DNA of 64,000 nt from Halioglobus japonicus (GTDB taxonomy: Bacteria; Pseudomonadota; Gammaproteobacteria; Pseudomonadales; Halieaceae), in NCBI GenBank assembly GCA_902705825.1, contig CACSIL010000005.1, positions 1 through 64,000 of the forward strand. Reading direction: 5' to 3'. Of this stretch, positions 14,934 to 24,400 are shown in pieces. The first letter of the stretch is position 1, and each line of letters opens with the position of its first letter. The notes below the pieces were generated by a model. That model was not told where the DNA came from and made no database searches. It worked only from the letters and a program-made list of their open reading frames with translations. Both the position numbers and the translations under genes were made by a program.

Positions 14934-17390
14934 ATGTTCCTATCCTTCCTTGCCAACAAAACCATGGCCAAGCCACTGCTGCTCCTGTGTGCACTGGGGC
15001 TGGTGACGGCCTGTTCCAACAGCAACAATAATAACGACAGTCAGGCTGCCGGTCCGGTTGATCCTGTAGACCCGGTTGATCCAGTAGATCCTGTTGGGCC
15101 GCTATACCCGGACTACACCATCGTAGAGTTGGCAGCTGGTGATGACCTGGAGTCCAGAGCTCTGCAGGCCTTGATCACAGCTTCGCCTAGAACTGTTATC
15201 CAGTTTCCCGCCGGCATCTATGATTTTACCAGCGAGCTGAGTTCCAGTGTCGATAACATCGTCATTCGCGGTACCGGCATGGATAACGAGAAAGGTACGG
15301 TATTGCGTTTTGACAATCAGGTCAGCGGTGCCCAGGGTATCTATGCAACCGGCAACAACTTTATCATCGAGGATATCGCTATAGAGAATACGCCCGGTGA
15401 CTCGATCAAGGTCGAGGGCTCTAATGGTGTCACTATCCGCCGTGTGCGCGTGGAGTGGACCAGGGGGCCGCATCCGGATAATGGCGGTTACGCGCTCTAT
15501 CCAGTACAGACACGCAATGTGCTAATCGAGGATAGCCGAATTCGCGGCGCCAGCGATTCCGGTATCTACGTGGGCCAGTCAGTGAACATCATTGTTCGTC
15601 GCAACTACGTCTGGGAAAACGTGGCCGGTATCGAAATTGAAAACTCCAAGTATGCGGATGTTTACGAGAACGAGGCCACCGGGAATACCGGGGGTATATT
15701 GGTGTTCGATCTTCCGGGGCCCGAGGTTCAAGGCGGTGAAGCAACGCGTGTATTTGACAACTTCATTCACGATAACAATGAGCCCAACTTTGCCAGAGAA
15801 GGCAGCGTGCTGGAGGTTGTCCCCCAGGGCACAGGTATCCTGGTTATGGCCAACGACGATGACGAGATTTTTAACAACGTCATCACCGGTAACCAGTCGG
15901 GTGCCATATACGTTGTAAGCTACTATATGGTTGATGCCTTGATCAGCAAGCCAACGTATGACCCTATCCCCGAAAAAATCTACATCCATGACAATGATAT
16001 AAGCAACAACGGCTACGACCCTCAGGATCTCGCATCACTTGTGGGTGCAATCTTCCCGAACGGATTGCCGGTGATTTTCTACGACAGTTCAGGTGTCGGC
16101 ACCGATTCCGGAATGCTGTTGCTTGAATTCCCTGACGGGCTGACAGAAAGCCAGGCGATGTGTTTTCAGGATGACCGGCCAGCAACCACAATGGGTCAGG
16201 CTAATGGTTCGGTGTTGCTAGCCGGGATACCTGGCGATGCCAACATTACAGATGATCGCGAGCTGTTCAATTGCACGCATCCATCCCTGCCACCTGTGGT
16301 ACTGGAGCCGCCGATAGACCCGGATGACCCCGATGTTCCACCTGTGGATACAGCGAAGTTGTGTGGGGCAGAAGGTACAGGGCTTAATACCGAGGCGTTT
16401 GTGGCCGACTGTCCAGACCTGTCGGACTATCGACTGTTTGAAGATGCCAGTGACCCGACACAGAATCCCAATGGTGGCGGCGTTATTTACGATGTGAATA
16501 CGCCGCTGTTTAGCGATTATGCCGGTAAGTACCGTTTTCTTTTCGTGCCGGAAGGTGCTGAGGCAACGTACCGCTCTCAGGATGTTTTCGCCTTTCCTGT
16601 GGGAACTGTTATCGCTAAAACCTTTGTGATAAAGGCTGATTTGCGCGACGACAACAGCGCTGAGGATATTATCGAAACGCGGCTGCTAATCAACCGCAAA
16701 GAGGGCTGGACAGCCTTGCCCTACATCTGGAACTCAGACAAGACCGATGCGACGCTGACGGTGGCGGGCGGTAGTCAGAACGTGAGTTGGATCGATGCCA
16801 ACGGCGCTCAGCAGTCCACGGACTATGTGATTCCCAACACCAATAATTGCACCAACTGCCATAAGCTCAATGACGATATATTGCCCATTGGCCCCAAGGC
16901 GAGGTCACTCAATAAGGACTATGCCTACGACAGTGGTGTGGCTAATCAACTGGAGCATTGGACTGCGTTAGGTATTCTGACAGGCGCTCCATCAGATACG
17001 GATTCGATCGACACTATTCCGTTGTGGGGCGATACCACCGCTGATCTGGATGACCGCGCTCGCGGCTATCTGGATGCCAATTGCATGTATTGCCATAGCC
17101 CCGGCGGCGCTGCGGATACGTCCGGCTTGTTCCTGGAGTACTTCCGGCCAGCGGGTTTTGACACCGGAGTCTGCAAAAAGCCGGTTGCTGCCGGTGGCGG
17201 TGGTGGCGGTCTGGATTTCGATATCGTGCCCGGAGATGCCACAGCCTCAATCCTGCATTATCGTATGGACTCAAATGATACCGAAGTGCGAATGCCGGAG
17301 ATAGGTCGTACTGTTATCCACACGGAAGCAGTGGCGTTGATCGAGCAATGGATCAATAGCATGCCGGTCGACGATTGCGAGGGTAACTGA
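14934..17390 (+). CDS. Lipoprotein fusing a parallel beta-helix to a di-haem c-type module (TIGR03805 + TIGR03806 type)
   Basis: The 818-residue precursor has a lipobox ending at Cys27 (LGLVTACSN), a VDP repeat linker, then a right-handed beta-helix domain (residues about 60-440) with repeated NxxIRxxxVxxN-type turns such as NIIVRRNYVWENVAGIEIEN. The C-terminal half (about 480-815) holds two CxxCH haem c sites at Cys639-His643 and Cys717-His721, and a late Met in EVRMPEIGR. These halves correspond to two families, TIGR03805 and TIGR03806, usually found as neighbouring genes of unknown function. Here they are one chain. It is probably an outer-membrane or periplasmic electron-transfer or surface-binding protein. 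A paralogue lies at the right edge of the window. Confidence 0.8.
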   Translation: MFLSFLANKTMAKPLLLLCALGLVTACSNSNNNNDSQAAGPVDPVDPVDPVDPVGPLYPDYTIVELAAGDDLESRALQALITASPRTVIQFPAGIYDFTSELSSSVDNIVIRGTGMDNEKGTVLRFDNQVSGAQGIYATGNNFIIEDIAIENTPGDSIKVEGSNGVTIRRVRVEWTRGPHPDNGGYALYPVQTRNVLIEDSRIRGASDSGIYVGQSVNIIVRRNYVWENVAGIEIENSKYADVYENEATGNTGGILVFDLPGPEVQGGEATRVFDNFIHDNNEPNFAREGSVLEVVPQGTGILVMANDDDEIFNNVITGNQSGAIYVVSYYMVDALISKPTYDPIPEKIYIHDNDISNNGYDPQDLASLVGAIFPNGLPVIFYDSSGVGTDSGMLLLEFPDGLTESQAMCFQDDRPATTMGQANGSVLLAGIPGDANITDDRELFNCTHPSLPPVVLEPPIDPDDPDVPPVDTAKLCGAEGTGLNTEAFVADCPDLSDYRLFEDASDPTQNPNGGGVIYDVNTPLFSDYAGKYRFLFVPEGAEATYRSQDVFAFPVGTVIAKTFVIKADLRDDNSAEDIIETRLLINRKEGWTALPYIWNSDKTDATLTVAGGSQNVSWIDANGAQQSTDYVIPNTNNCTNCHKLNDDILPIGPKARSLNKDYAYDSGVANQLEHWTALGILTGAPSDTDSIDTIPLWGDTTADLDDRARGYLDANCMYCHSPGGAADTSGLFLEYFRPAGFDTGVCKKPVAAGGGGGGLDFDIVPGDATASILHYRMDSNDTEVRMPEIGRTVIHTEAVALIEQWINSMPVDDCEGN
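15056..15098 (+). repeat. Short in-frame repeat encoding a Val-Asp-Pro linker
   Basis: Degenerate nine-base units (gttgatcct, gtagacccg and variants) encode four consecutive Val-Asp-Pro triplets followed by Val-Gly-Pro, directly after the lipid-anchored N-terminus of the beta-helix protein. It is a flexible, acidic tether between the membrane anchor and the beta-helix. Confidence 0.8.
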
Positions 17391-17424
17391 GCAGGCCTGG
17401 CAGTTCTTTTGGTATCAGGCGCCT

Positions 17425-17462
17425 CAGGGGTGACGCGATTGCATTAAAAAGCGTTGCCCCTG
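17425..17462 (+). terminator. Strong hairpin between the beta-helix gene and the Rieske gene
   Basis: Arms caggggtgacgc and gcgttgcccctg pair over twelve positions with two G-T wobbles around a 14-base A-rich loop. No T tract follows on the plus strand. It could terminate with Rho help, protect mRNA ends, or be a remnant of a repeat element; no second copy was noticed in the window. Confidence 0.45.
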
Positions 17463-17530
17463 AACTCCCGTTCAATAAGCAGTACCGTATTGGGGTGGAG
17501 TTCGATGCGCCGAATTAACGGGTGCAGAGT

Positions 17531-18352
17531 ATGCCGACATCCCAGAAACAAGCACAGATATTCAACCCCAACGCACTGAACATGAGTCGTGTCGCCACCT
17601 ATGAGCGTCTGGTGGCGGCACCGCTGGTTCGTGTCTGGGAAAATGTACTGGATTGGGCTCACTTACCCTACCTGCATGAGAGCTCATTCGACTATGTCGA
17701 ACTGGCCGATGCGGGAGATTGGGGCTGGCGTACCTGGTCAAACGCCGAGCATACGGACCACGTGGAACTCACCGTGGTAGATACAGCACGGTATGTGGTC
17801 AGAAGCTATCTGGCCGGGCAACAGATTTCAGAAATCTGGACAACGCTGAGCGCCGAGGCTGAGCAGACGGCTGTCCACGTTGAATTTCATTTTCCAGATA
17901 TCGAGCCATCCAGTGTCGAACCGCTGGGCAGCGCTATGCTGGCGTTGTACACCCGGCTCTGGGATGAAGATGAAGCGATGATGTGCCAGCGGCACTCTCG
18001 TTTGAAAGAGAAACGCGACAGCGCCACAGAGATCGCACTGGGTGATGAAGACTCGCTACTGCAACGGTTACGCGGCGGCGCAACAATTCTATTTCAACTG
18101 AAAAAGCAAGAGTACCAACTCCGCGAGCAGGAGGGTCGGCTTATCGCCCACTCATCGATCTGTCCGCATCTGCTGGGACCTCTGACTGATGCTGATCTAT
18201 CGGCGGGCCGGTTGCGTTGCCCCTGGCATGGTTACGAGTTTGATCTTGAGTCCGGCAAATGTGTTTTTCCCGAGAGCGCTCACTGCAGGCTTGCGTCCGT
18301 GCCGCAGCTCATGAAAGTTGACGATGAGATAATCGCACGACTAGAAGAATGA
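17531..18352 (+). CDS. Rieske oxygenase-like protein with reversed domain order
   Basis: The 273-residue protein begins with an SRPBCC-type region carrying E37-x3-D41-x2-H44-x4-H49 (ENVLDWAHLPYLH), which is the mononuclear-iron motif of Rieske oxygenases, and a later acidic DED at 145-147 in the place where the third ligand is expected. The Rieske [2Fe-2S] domain follows, with Cys211-x-His213 and Cys230-x2-His233 (CPWHGYEFD). In ordinary oxygenases the Rieske domain comes first. An oxygenase or demethylase reaction on an unknown substrate is likely. The ATG at 17531 is chosen over a GTG at 17522, with no strong ribosome binding site for either. Its end overlaps the next gene by four bases. 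Confidence 0.7.
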   Translation: MPTSQKQAQIFNPNALNMSRVATYERLVAAPLVRVWENVLDWAHLPYLHESSFDYVELADAGDWGWRTWSNAEHTDHVELTVVDTARYVVRSYLAGQQISEIWTTLSAEAEQTAVHVEFHFPDIEPSSVEPLGSAMLALYTRLWDEDEAMMCQRHSRLKEKRDSATEIALGDEDSLLQRLRGGATILFQLKKQEYQLREQEGRLIAHSSICPHLLGPLTDADLSAGRLRCPWHGYEFDLESGKCVFPESAHCRLASVPQLMKVDDEIIARLEE

Positions 18353-19896
18353 GTGGATTGAATCCTGGCGGCAACAGCGAGGGCTGGTTTGAGAACCTGT
18401 TCGGTGGTTTTCGAGCGCGATGGATGTGTGCTCTGCTGATTGTCTGTGTGTTGTTGTCGGTCGTTTTCTCTGGGGGAGTCAAAGCCACAGAACCCTGGCT
18501 GGAGCAAGCCTGCCCGGCATGCGCTGATAAAATACACAACAGCACCGGTGTATTTTTGCTCGACTACGGCCAGGACTCACTGTTGGCTCGGGCCTGGCTT
18601 GCGCGCAATGCCACCACCAGTATCGATGTGCAGTATTTTATCTGGAGTACTGACAATGTCGGGATACTGGCGAGCACTGAGCTACTCGATGCGGCGAACC
18701 GGGGCGTCAGAATCAGAGTGCTGGTGGATGATTTAATGATTGATGCCCAGGATACAACGCTGCTGGCCCTGGACGCTCACGAGAATGTGGATATCCGTAT
18801 TTATAATCCCCGACACTCTGTTGGTATCACACTGTGGCAACGCATTTTCGGCATATTGACGGACTTTCGCGGTGCCAACCAGCGCATGCATGACAAAACA
18901 GCAATTTTTGACGGCGTCGCGGGTATTACCGGTGGTCGCAATATGGCCGACGAATATTACGATTTTGATCATCACTACAATTTTCGCGATCGGGATGTTT
19001 TGCTGTTGGGCGCCGCCGTTGAGTCGATGTCGGAGAATTTTGAGGAGTTCTGGCAGAGCGATCTGGCCTTACCGGTTAGCCGTCTAATCGATACAGCAGA
19101 GCAGCAATTGGCCCAGCAAGACATCGATGCGCATTACCAGATGCTGAAGGAATACGCGCGAAACCCCGATAACTTCGCACCTGAAGTTCGCAGTGCTCTG
19201 GAGCAGTTATCCCTGCGCTTCAGCGAGCTGGCACAGCACCTGGTCTGGGGGCATGTCGTATTTATCAGTGATGCGCCCGGTAAAAATGATAACCGCTTCA
19301 GGCTGGACGGCAGTGGAGAATCGACCGACGGTTTGATCGAGATGGTTGCGCAAGCCCGGGAATCCATACTCATACAATCACCCTACCTGGTGATGCCCGA
19401 TGGCGGTATCGAGCTGTTCTCCGAATTGGTAAGAAGGGGTGTGCGGATAAGGATTTCGACTAACTCGTTGGCCTCAACAGATAACTTGATGGCCTTCAGC
19501 GGGTACTACAAGCAACGTGAAGCACTGCTGAACGCCGGTGTGGAAATTTTTGAGTTTCGCCCGGATGCACCGGTGCGCCAGCAATTGATACAACGCCAAC
19601 AAACCAGCAATAGCATATTTGCTATCCACGCCAAGAGCCTGCTGGTTGATGGAAAGAAGGTGTATATCGGTACCTTCAATCTGGATCCACGCTCGGCTAA
19701 TCTGAATACGGAGGTCGGAATTGTGATGGACAATGCGCAGCTGGGCCTGCTGTTGCAAGACAGTATTGAAACAGATATGACGCCACAGAACAGTTGGGAG
19801 ATCACGCCGTCTTTCAATCCGGACAATCAGGTCAGCTGGTTCCGGCGCATGCAGTTAATGTTCTACAGCCTGTTGCCGATGAATGCGCTGCTGTGA
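18349..19896 (+). CDS. Phospholipase D family protein, cardiolipin synthase C-like
   Basis: An N-terminal membrane segment or signal peptide (residues about 25-46) precedes two phospholipase D domains. The HKD motifs are MHDKTAIFDG with GGRNM, and IHAKSLLVDG followed by IGTFNLDPRS, both complete with the H-x-K-x4-D pattern. The length (515 residues) and IDVQYFIWSTDN fit the ClsC/YmdC-like branch, which makes cardiolipin from phosphatidylglycerol and phosphatidylethanolamine in E. coli. The active site should face the periplasm. The start codon overlaps the stop of the Rieske-like gene (ATGA), so the two are co-translated, which is an unexpected pairing. Confidence 0.85.
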   Translation: MSGLNPGGNSEGWFENLFGGFRARWMCALLIVCVLLSVVFSGGVKATEPWLEQACPACADKIHNSTGVFLLDYGQDSLLARAWLARNATTSIDVQYFIWSTDNVGILASTELLDAANRGVRIRVLVDDLMIDAQDTTLLALDAHENVDIRIYNPRHSVGITLWQRIFGILTDFRGANQRMHDKTAIFDGVAGITGGRNMADEYYDFDHHYNFRDRDVLLLGAAVESMSENFEEFWQSDLALPVSRLIDTAEQQLAQQDIDAHYQMLKEYARNPDNFAPEVRSALEQLSLRFSELAQHLVWGHVVFISDAPGKNDNRFRLDGSGESTDGLIEMVAQARESILIQSPYLVMPDGGIELFSELVRRGVRIRISTNSLASTDNLMAFSGYYKQREALLNAGVEIFEFRPDAPVRQQLIQRQQTSNSIFAIHAKSLLVDGKKVYIGTFNLDPRSANLNTEVGIVMDNAQLGLLLQDSIETDMTPQNSWEITPSFNPDNQVSWFRRMQLMFYSLLPMNALL

Positions 19897-20061
19897 CCGG
19901 ACATGATCCCGCAGGCCAATAAGATACCCGGGTCAAGGTCAAGACAGCGTTGTAGCACGCAGTTTTGTGTGGGGGATAAACTGGCACTGCGCCAGCTCGA
20001 CTGTTGACGCCCATGTTATCGGGCATTCTCACGCGGAGATTTGTGAACTAATTTGTTAAGG

Positions 20062-20129
20062 GTTGCTATCATCCAGCAACTAGATTTTAATCATACGCTG
20101 CTTGACATTGCTTTAGCCTGCCTTATCCA
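20062..20129 (+). promoter_or_regulatory. Candidate promoter region of the RND efflux operon
   Basis: The 315-base gap 19897-20211 contains no gene. An inverted repeat gttgct/agcaac (20062-20067 and 20075-20080) lies upstream of TTGACA at 20102-20107 and TATCCA at 20124-20129, 16 bases apart. The repeat may bind a regulator of the pump. No TetR or MarR gene adjoins the operon. The assignment rests on pattern only. Confidence 0.35.
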
Positions 20130-20211
20130 TTAGCTGGCAGAGCAATGCAATGTACAGTGGGAAACTTCCCGCCATCAGTGTAGCTCACGAATATCTTATC
20201 AAGGCCTGCTC

Positions 20212-21390
20212 ATGAGGTTTAAACATAACAATAGAACTGTCCCCTTTGCACTCTGGCCACTCGCATTGGCGGCTGCATTACTTACTGCGTGCGGTGGATC
20301 GAAGCCCCCGCCGCCGGCGCCGTCGGTCGCCGTTACCGTGCAGACGATAGTGCCCGCAGATGTTCCGGTTACCAGCCTGTTTGTTGCGCAGACGCAGAGT
20401 TCACAGGCGGTGAATATTCAGGCCCGGGTGTCCGGTTTTCTCGAGAAGCGCGTCTACACAGAGGGATCCTCGGTCAAGGCTGGCCAGGTGCTCTTTGAAA
20501 TGGATAAGAAGCCCTTCCAGGCTCAGGTCGACGGGGCCGCTGCTGCACTGGAGCGCAACAAGGCGGCATTAGAGGTGGCGCGTGCTAATCTGGCGCGGAC
20601 CAAGCCGCTGGTTGAACAGAATGCGTTGTCGCAGCGTGATCTGGATGATGCTCGCGGGCAGTTTGAGAAGGCCGGCGCGAACGTGGCGCAATCTCAGGCA
20701 CAGCTGGAGACAGCACAACTGAATTTGTCATACGCAACAATCACCTCACCAGTGGATGGCGTCAGTAGTTTTTCAGTGGTGGCAGATGGTACCTACCTCG
20801 ATGCCCAGAATGCCCAGTTGACCACAGTTTCAGTGCTGTCGCCGATGTGGATTAATTTCAGCCTGTCTGAAAATGATGTGGAGCGAATCCGTAGAGAAGA
20901 GAAAGCCGGGCTGTTGAAGCCACCTGAAAATGACCAGTTTATTGTTGAAATTGAGCTGGGCGATGGCACTTTGTTTCCGCAGAAAGGAAAAATAGATTTC
21001 GCCGACCCCTCATACAACCCGGAAACGGGAACGTTTCTGATCCGCGCGGTGGTCGATAACCCCGAAGGGGTCTTGCGGCCAAATCAGTATGTCAGGACAC
21101 GGCTGGTCGGGGCCTCCCGGCCGAACGCCATTCTGGTTCCCCAGCGGGCGGTTCAGCAAAGTGCTCAGGGGCATTTTGTCTGGGTGGTGAATGAGTCCGA
21201 GGAGGCTGAGATGCGCCCTGTTACCGTGGGCAGCTGGCACGGTGACGACTGGTTTATCAGCGAGGGCTTGTCCCGTGGTGATCGTGTCGTGGTGGATGGT
21301 GCGTTGAGACTTGGCCCAGGCACAGCGGTTACTGTGAAAGAGGCCGAGACTAAGAAGGCCACACCCACAACGCCGACGGCGAGCAACTAG
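20212..21390 (+). CDS. RND efflux periplasmic adaptor (membrane fusion protein), lipoprotein
   Basis: The signal peptide ends with a lipobox (ALLTACGG), so the adaptor is anchored to the inner membrane outer leaflet like AcrA and MexA. The order is typical. A first lipoyl half (VNIQARVSGFLEKRVYTEGS) is followed by an alpha-helical hairpin (residues about 100-165, ALERNKAALEVARANLARTK) that docks onto the outer-membrane channel. Then come a second lipoyl half, a beta-barrel and a membrane-proximal domain. It bridges the adjacent pump and outer-membrane protein; the three genes form one operon, with 17 bases to the pump gene. Confidence 0.93.
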   Translation: MRFKHNNRTVPFALWPLALAAALLTACGGSKPPPPAPSVAVTVQTIVPADVPVTSLFVAQTQSSQAVNIQARVSGFLEKRVYTEGSSVKAGQVLFEMDKKPFQAQVDGAAAALERNKAALEVARANLARTKPLVEQNALSQRDLDDARGQFEKAGANVAQSQAQLETAQLNLSYATITSPVDGVSSFSVVADGTYLDAQNAQLTTVSVLSPMWINFSLSENDVERIRREEKAGLLKPPENDQFIVEIELGDGTLFPQKGKIDFADPSYNPETGTFLIRAVVDNPEGVLRPNQYVRTRLVGASRPNAILVPQRAVQQSAQGHFVWVVNESEEAEMRPVTVGSWHGDDWFISEGLSRGDRVVVDGALRLGPGTAVTVKEAETKKATPTTPTASN

Positions 21391-21407
21391 GCAAGGGGCC
21401 CGCTGTT

Positions 21408-24400
21408 ATGTTCTCCCGATTCTTTATCGAAAGGCCGATTTTTGCCAGTGTTGTGGCGATTGTTTTCTGCCTGGCTGGCGCGGTGTCGATGGCCGTACTG
21501 CCGGTGCAGCAATATCCCACGATCACGCCGGTTCAGGTCACTGTGACTGCGACCTACCCGGGGGCAGATTCCAAAACGCTGGCAGACTCCGTGGCTGCGC
21601 CCATAGAAGCGCAGATCAACGGTGTGGACGACATGTTGTACATGACGTCGAACAGTTCGGCAACGGGGCAGCTGACACTGACTGTCTACTTCGCTCTGGA
21701 CACCGACCCCGATATTGCCCAGGTACAAGTTCAGAACCGCGTTAATCTGGCCCTGCCGCAATTGCCCTCGGCGGTGACTCAGCAAGGTGTTTCGGTGCAA
21801 AAGAAATCATCCTCTATCATGATGCTGATCGGTGTCTATGGAAAGGATGATCGCTACAGCGCCGATTACATCGCCAATTACGCGAACGTCTATATTCTGG
21901 ATGCACTGAAGCGGGTACCCGGCGCCGGGCAAGCACAGATTATGGGGGTGCCCGACCAGGCCATGCGAATCTGGATGAACCCGGACAAAATGGCTTCACT
22001 GCGCATTACCACCAGTGATATCGCGGCAGCGGTCTCCGAACAAAATGCCTTGTTCGGTGCCGGTCAGGTCGGGCAGCAACCGACGGAAGGCCCGGTCCAG
22101 TTAACGGTGCCAGTGGTGACTCAGGCGCCCTTTGTCGACCCCAGGCAATACGAGAATATTATTCTTCGCGCCGACCCGGATAACAGTGCCATCGTACGCC
22201 TTGGTGATGTAGCCCGCGCCGAAGTTGGCTTGCGCCAGTACATTGTCGACTCCAAACTCAACGGTACAGCGGCGACATTTATTGCCGTCTATCTACAGCC
22301 CGGTGCCAATGGTCTGAAAGTGTCTGCCGGGGTCAGGAAGACACTGGAGGATATGCAGTCGAGCTTCCCCGAGGGGCTGGAATATATCATCTCTCTGGAC
22401 ACCAACGACTTTGTAAAAATCTCTATCGAGGAAGTGATCCACACTCTGATAGAGGCGGTGTTGCTGGTGGTACTGGTGGTATTCCTGTTTCTGCAGAGCT
22501 TTCGCACAACGATTATTTGTACGGTCGCCATTATTGTGGCATTGATAACGACCTTCGCCGGAATGTTGGCGCTGGGTTTCTCTATCAACCTGATTACGCT
22601 TTTCGGACTGGTGCTGGCAATCGGTATGGTGGTGGATGACGCCATCGTGGTGGTTGAAAACGTCGAGCGCAATATGCACGAGCACCAGCTGCCGCCCAAG
22701 GCCGCCACGATAAAATCCATGGGAGAAATTGGTACCTCGCTGGTCGCGGTTGTGTTGGTTATGGCCTCCGTGTTTGTACCGGCGGCCTTTTTGCCCGGTA
22801 CAACAGGACAGCTCTACAAACAGTTCGCAGTCACCATCGTTGTATCCGTGATCATTTCCGGGTTCCTTGCGCTGACGCTTACACCGTCGATGTGCGCAAT
22901 GATCCTGAAGAATAACCCGCCAGCGAAGCGCGGCTTTTTTGCCTGGTTTAATCGCAAGGTGGATGCCATAACACTCGGTTTCGGCCATGCGGTTGAACTC
23001 GTCATCAAGCGCTGGGCTATCGCTCTGACATTGCTGGTGTTCTTTTTGTGGAGTATCTATCACCTGTTCTCGATCACGCCTACCGGTTTTGTACCGAATG
23101 AGGATCAGGGCTATGTGATGGCCGCGATCATAATGCCCGAGGCCGCCAGCATTGAGCGTACCCAGGCTGTCGCCGAAAAAGTGGATGCTATTTTCGCCAA
23201 AATACCCGGTGTGGATACGCGCTCGATGATCACCGGTTACAGCCTGCTGGACAGTGGCTTCAAGACCAATGCGGGTGCTTTCTTTGTCACGCTGAAGGAT
23301 TTCAAGGAGCGCTATGAGTCGGCGTCGACAGCGCGCGCGGAGAATGCCCGCACCGTCCTGATGACACTCGCCAAAGAGACTGCGGATATCGAGGAGGCCA
23401 TTGTCTACCCGGTGGCTCCACCTCCAATTCCTGGTATTGGCTCTACCGGGGGCGTTGAATTCTGGATACAAGACACCGGTGCTGGTGATCCCTCGCAACT
23501 CGATGCAGTGACGAAGAAGTTTATCAAGGCCGCCTCCCAGCGCCCTGAACTCACCCGAGTGACATCGACGTTCAATGCCAATACGCAGCAACTGCGGGTT
23601 AATGTCGACCGCGAAAAGGCTACTCTGCTAGGGGTGCCGGTAGAAGATGTCTACAGTGCAATACAGGCGCAGTTCGGTTCGCTGACAGCCAGCCAGTTTA
23701 ACCAGTTCAGCCGGGTGTGGTGGGTGATTTTGCAATCCGACGCTAAATACCGGCAGACCCCGGAAGACCTGACACGGCTCTATACCCGGTCACACAATGG
23801 CAAGATGGTGCCGTTATCTGCCGTGGTTACCACAGAGTGGGTATCCGGTCCGGATATGCTGCCTCATTTCAATGGCTTCCCAGCGGCCAAGGTCAATGCC
23901 AGCGCCAAGGAGGGGTTCAGTTCCGGTGACGCGATTGCCGCGATGGAAGAAGTCGCGGCGCAGTCCCTGCCTCAGGGTTTCACTTATGGCTGGTCTGGCA
24001 TGGCATTTGAAGAGCAGCAGTCCGGTAGCACTTCTATGCTCGCCTTTGCGTTTGGTCTCATCATTGTGTTCCTGGTACTTGCGGCGCAGTACGAGTCGTG
24101 GACATTACCTGGCGCCGTGATGTCCGCGGTACCGTTTGGCATCCTCGGCGCACTGTTGATGATTACAGCGCGAGGATTGGAAAACGATGTGTACTTCCAG
24201 ATTGGACTGTTGGTGCTGATTGGCCTGGGTGCCAAAAATGCTGTACTGCGAGTCTCTGCTGCTGTTGATTTTCGCAAGCAGGGCAAATCTATCATGGAAG
24301 CGACAGTGCTGGCCGGTGAGCAACGACTGCGCCCAATCATAATGACATCGCTGGCCTTCGCAGCGGGTTGTCTGCCTCTGGCATTGGCAATGGGTGCCGG

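Noticed and set aside
15056-15098. Short repeat considered as a CRISPR or regulatory repeat
   Set aside because: Units are nine bases, degenerate, in frame and encode a Val-Asp-Pro linker.
22293-23591. 432-codon open frame opposite the RND pump gene
   Set aside because: It lies fully antisense to a clear pump gene and its composition (rich in His, Gln, Arg) is what a shadow frame of high-GC3 coding DNA gives. No motif or ribosome binding site.
24231-24275. Double compensating frameshift in pump helix 10
   Set aside because: The odd residues align without gaps to the usual motif and length, so substitutions explain them better.
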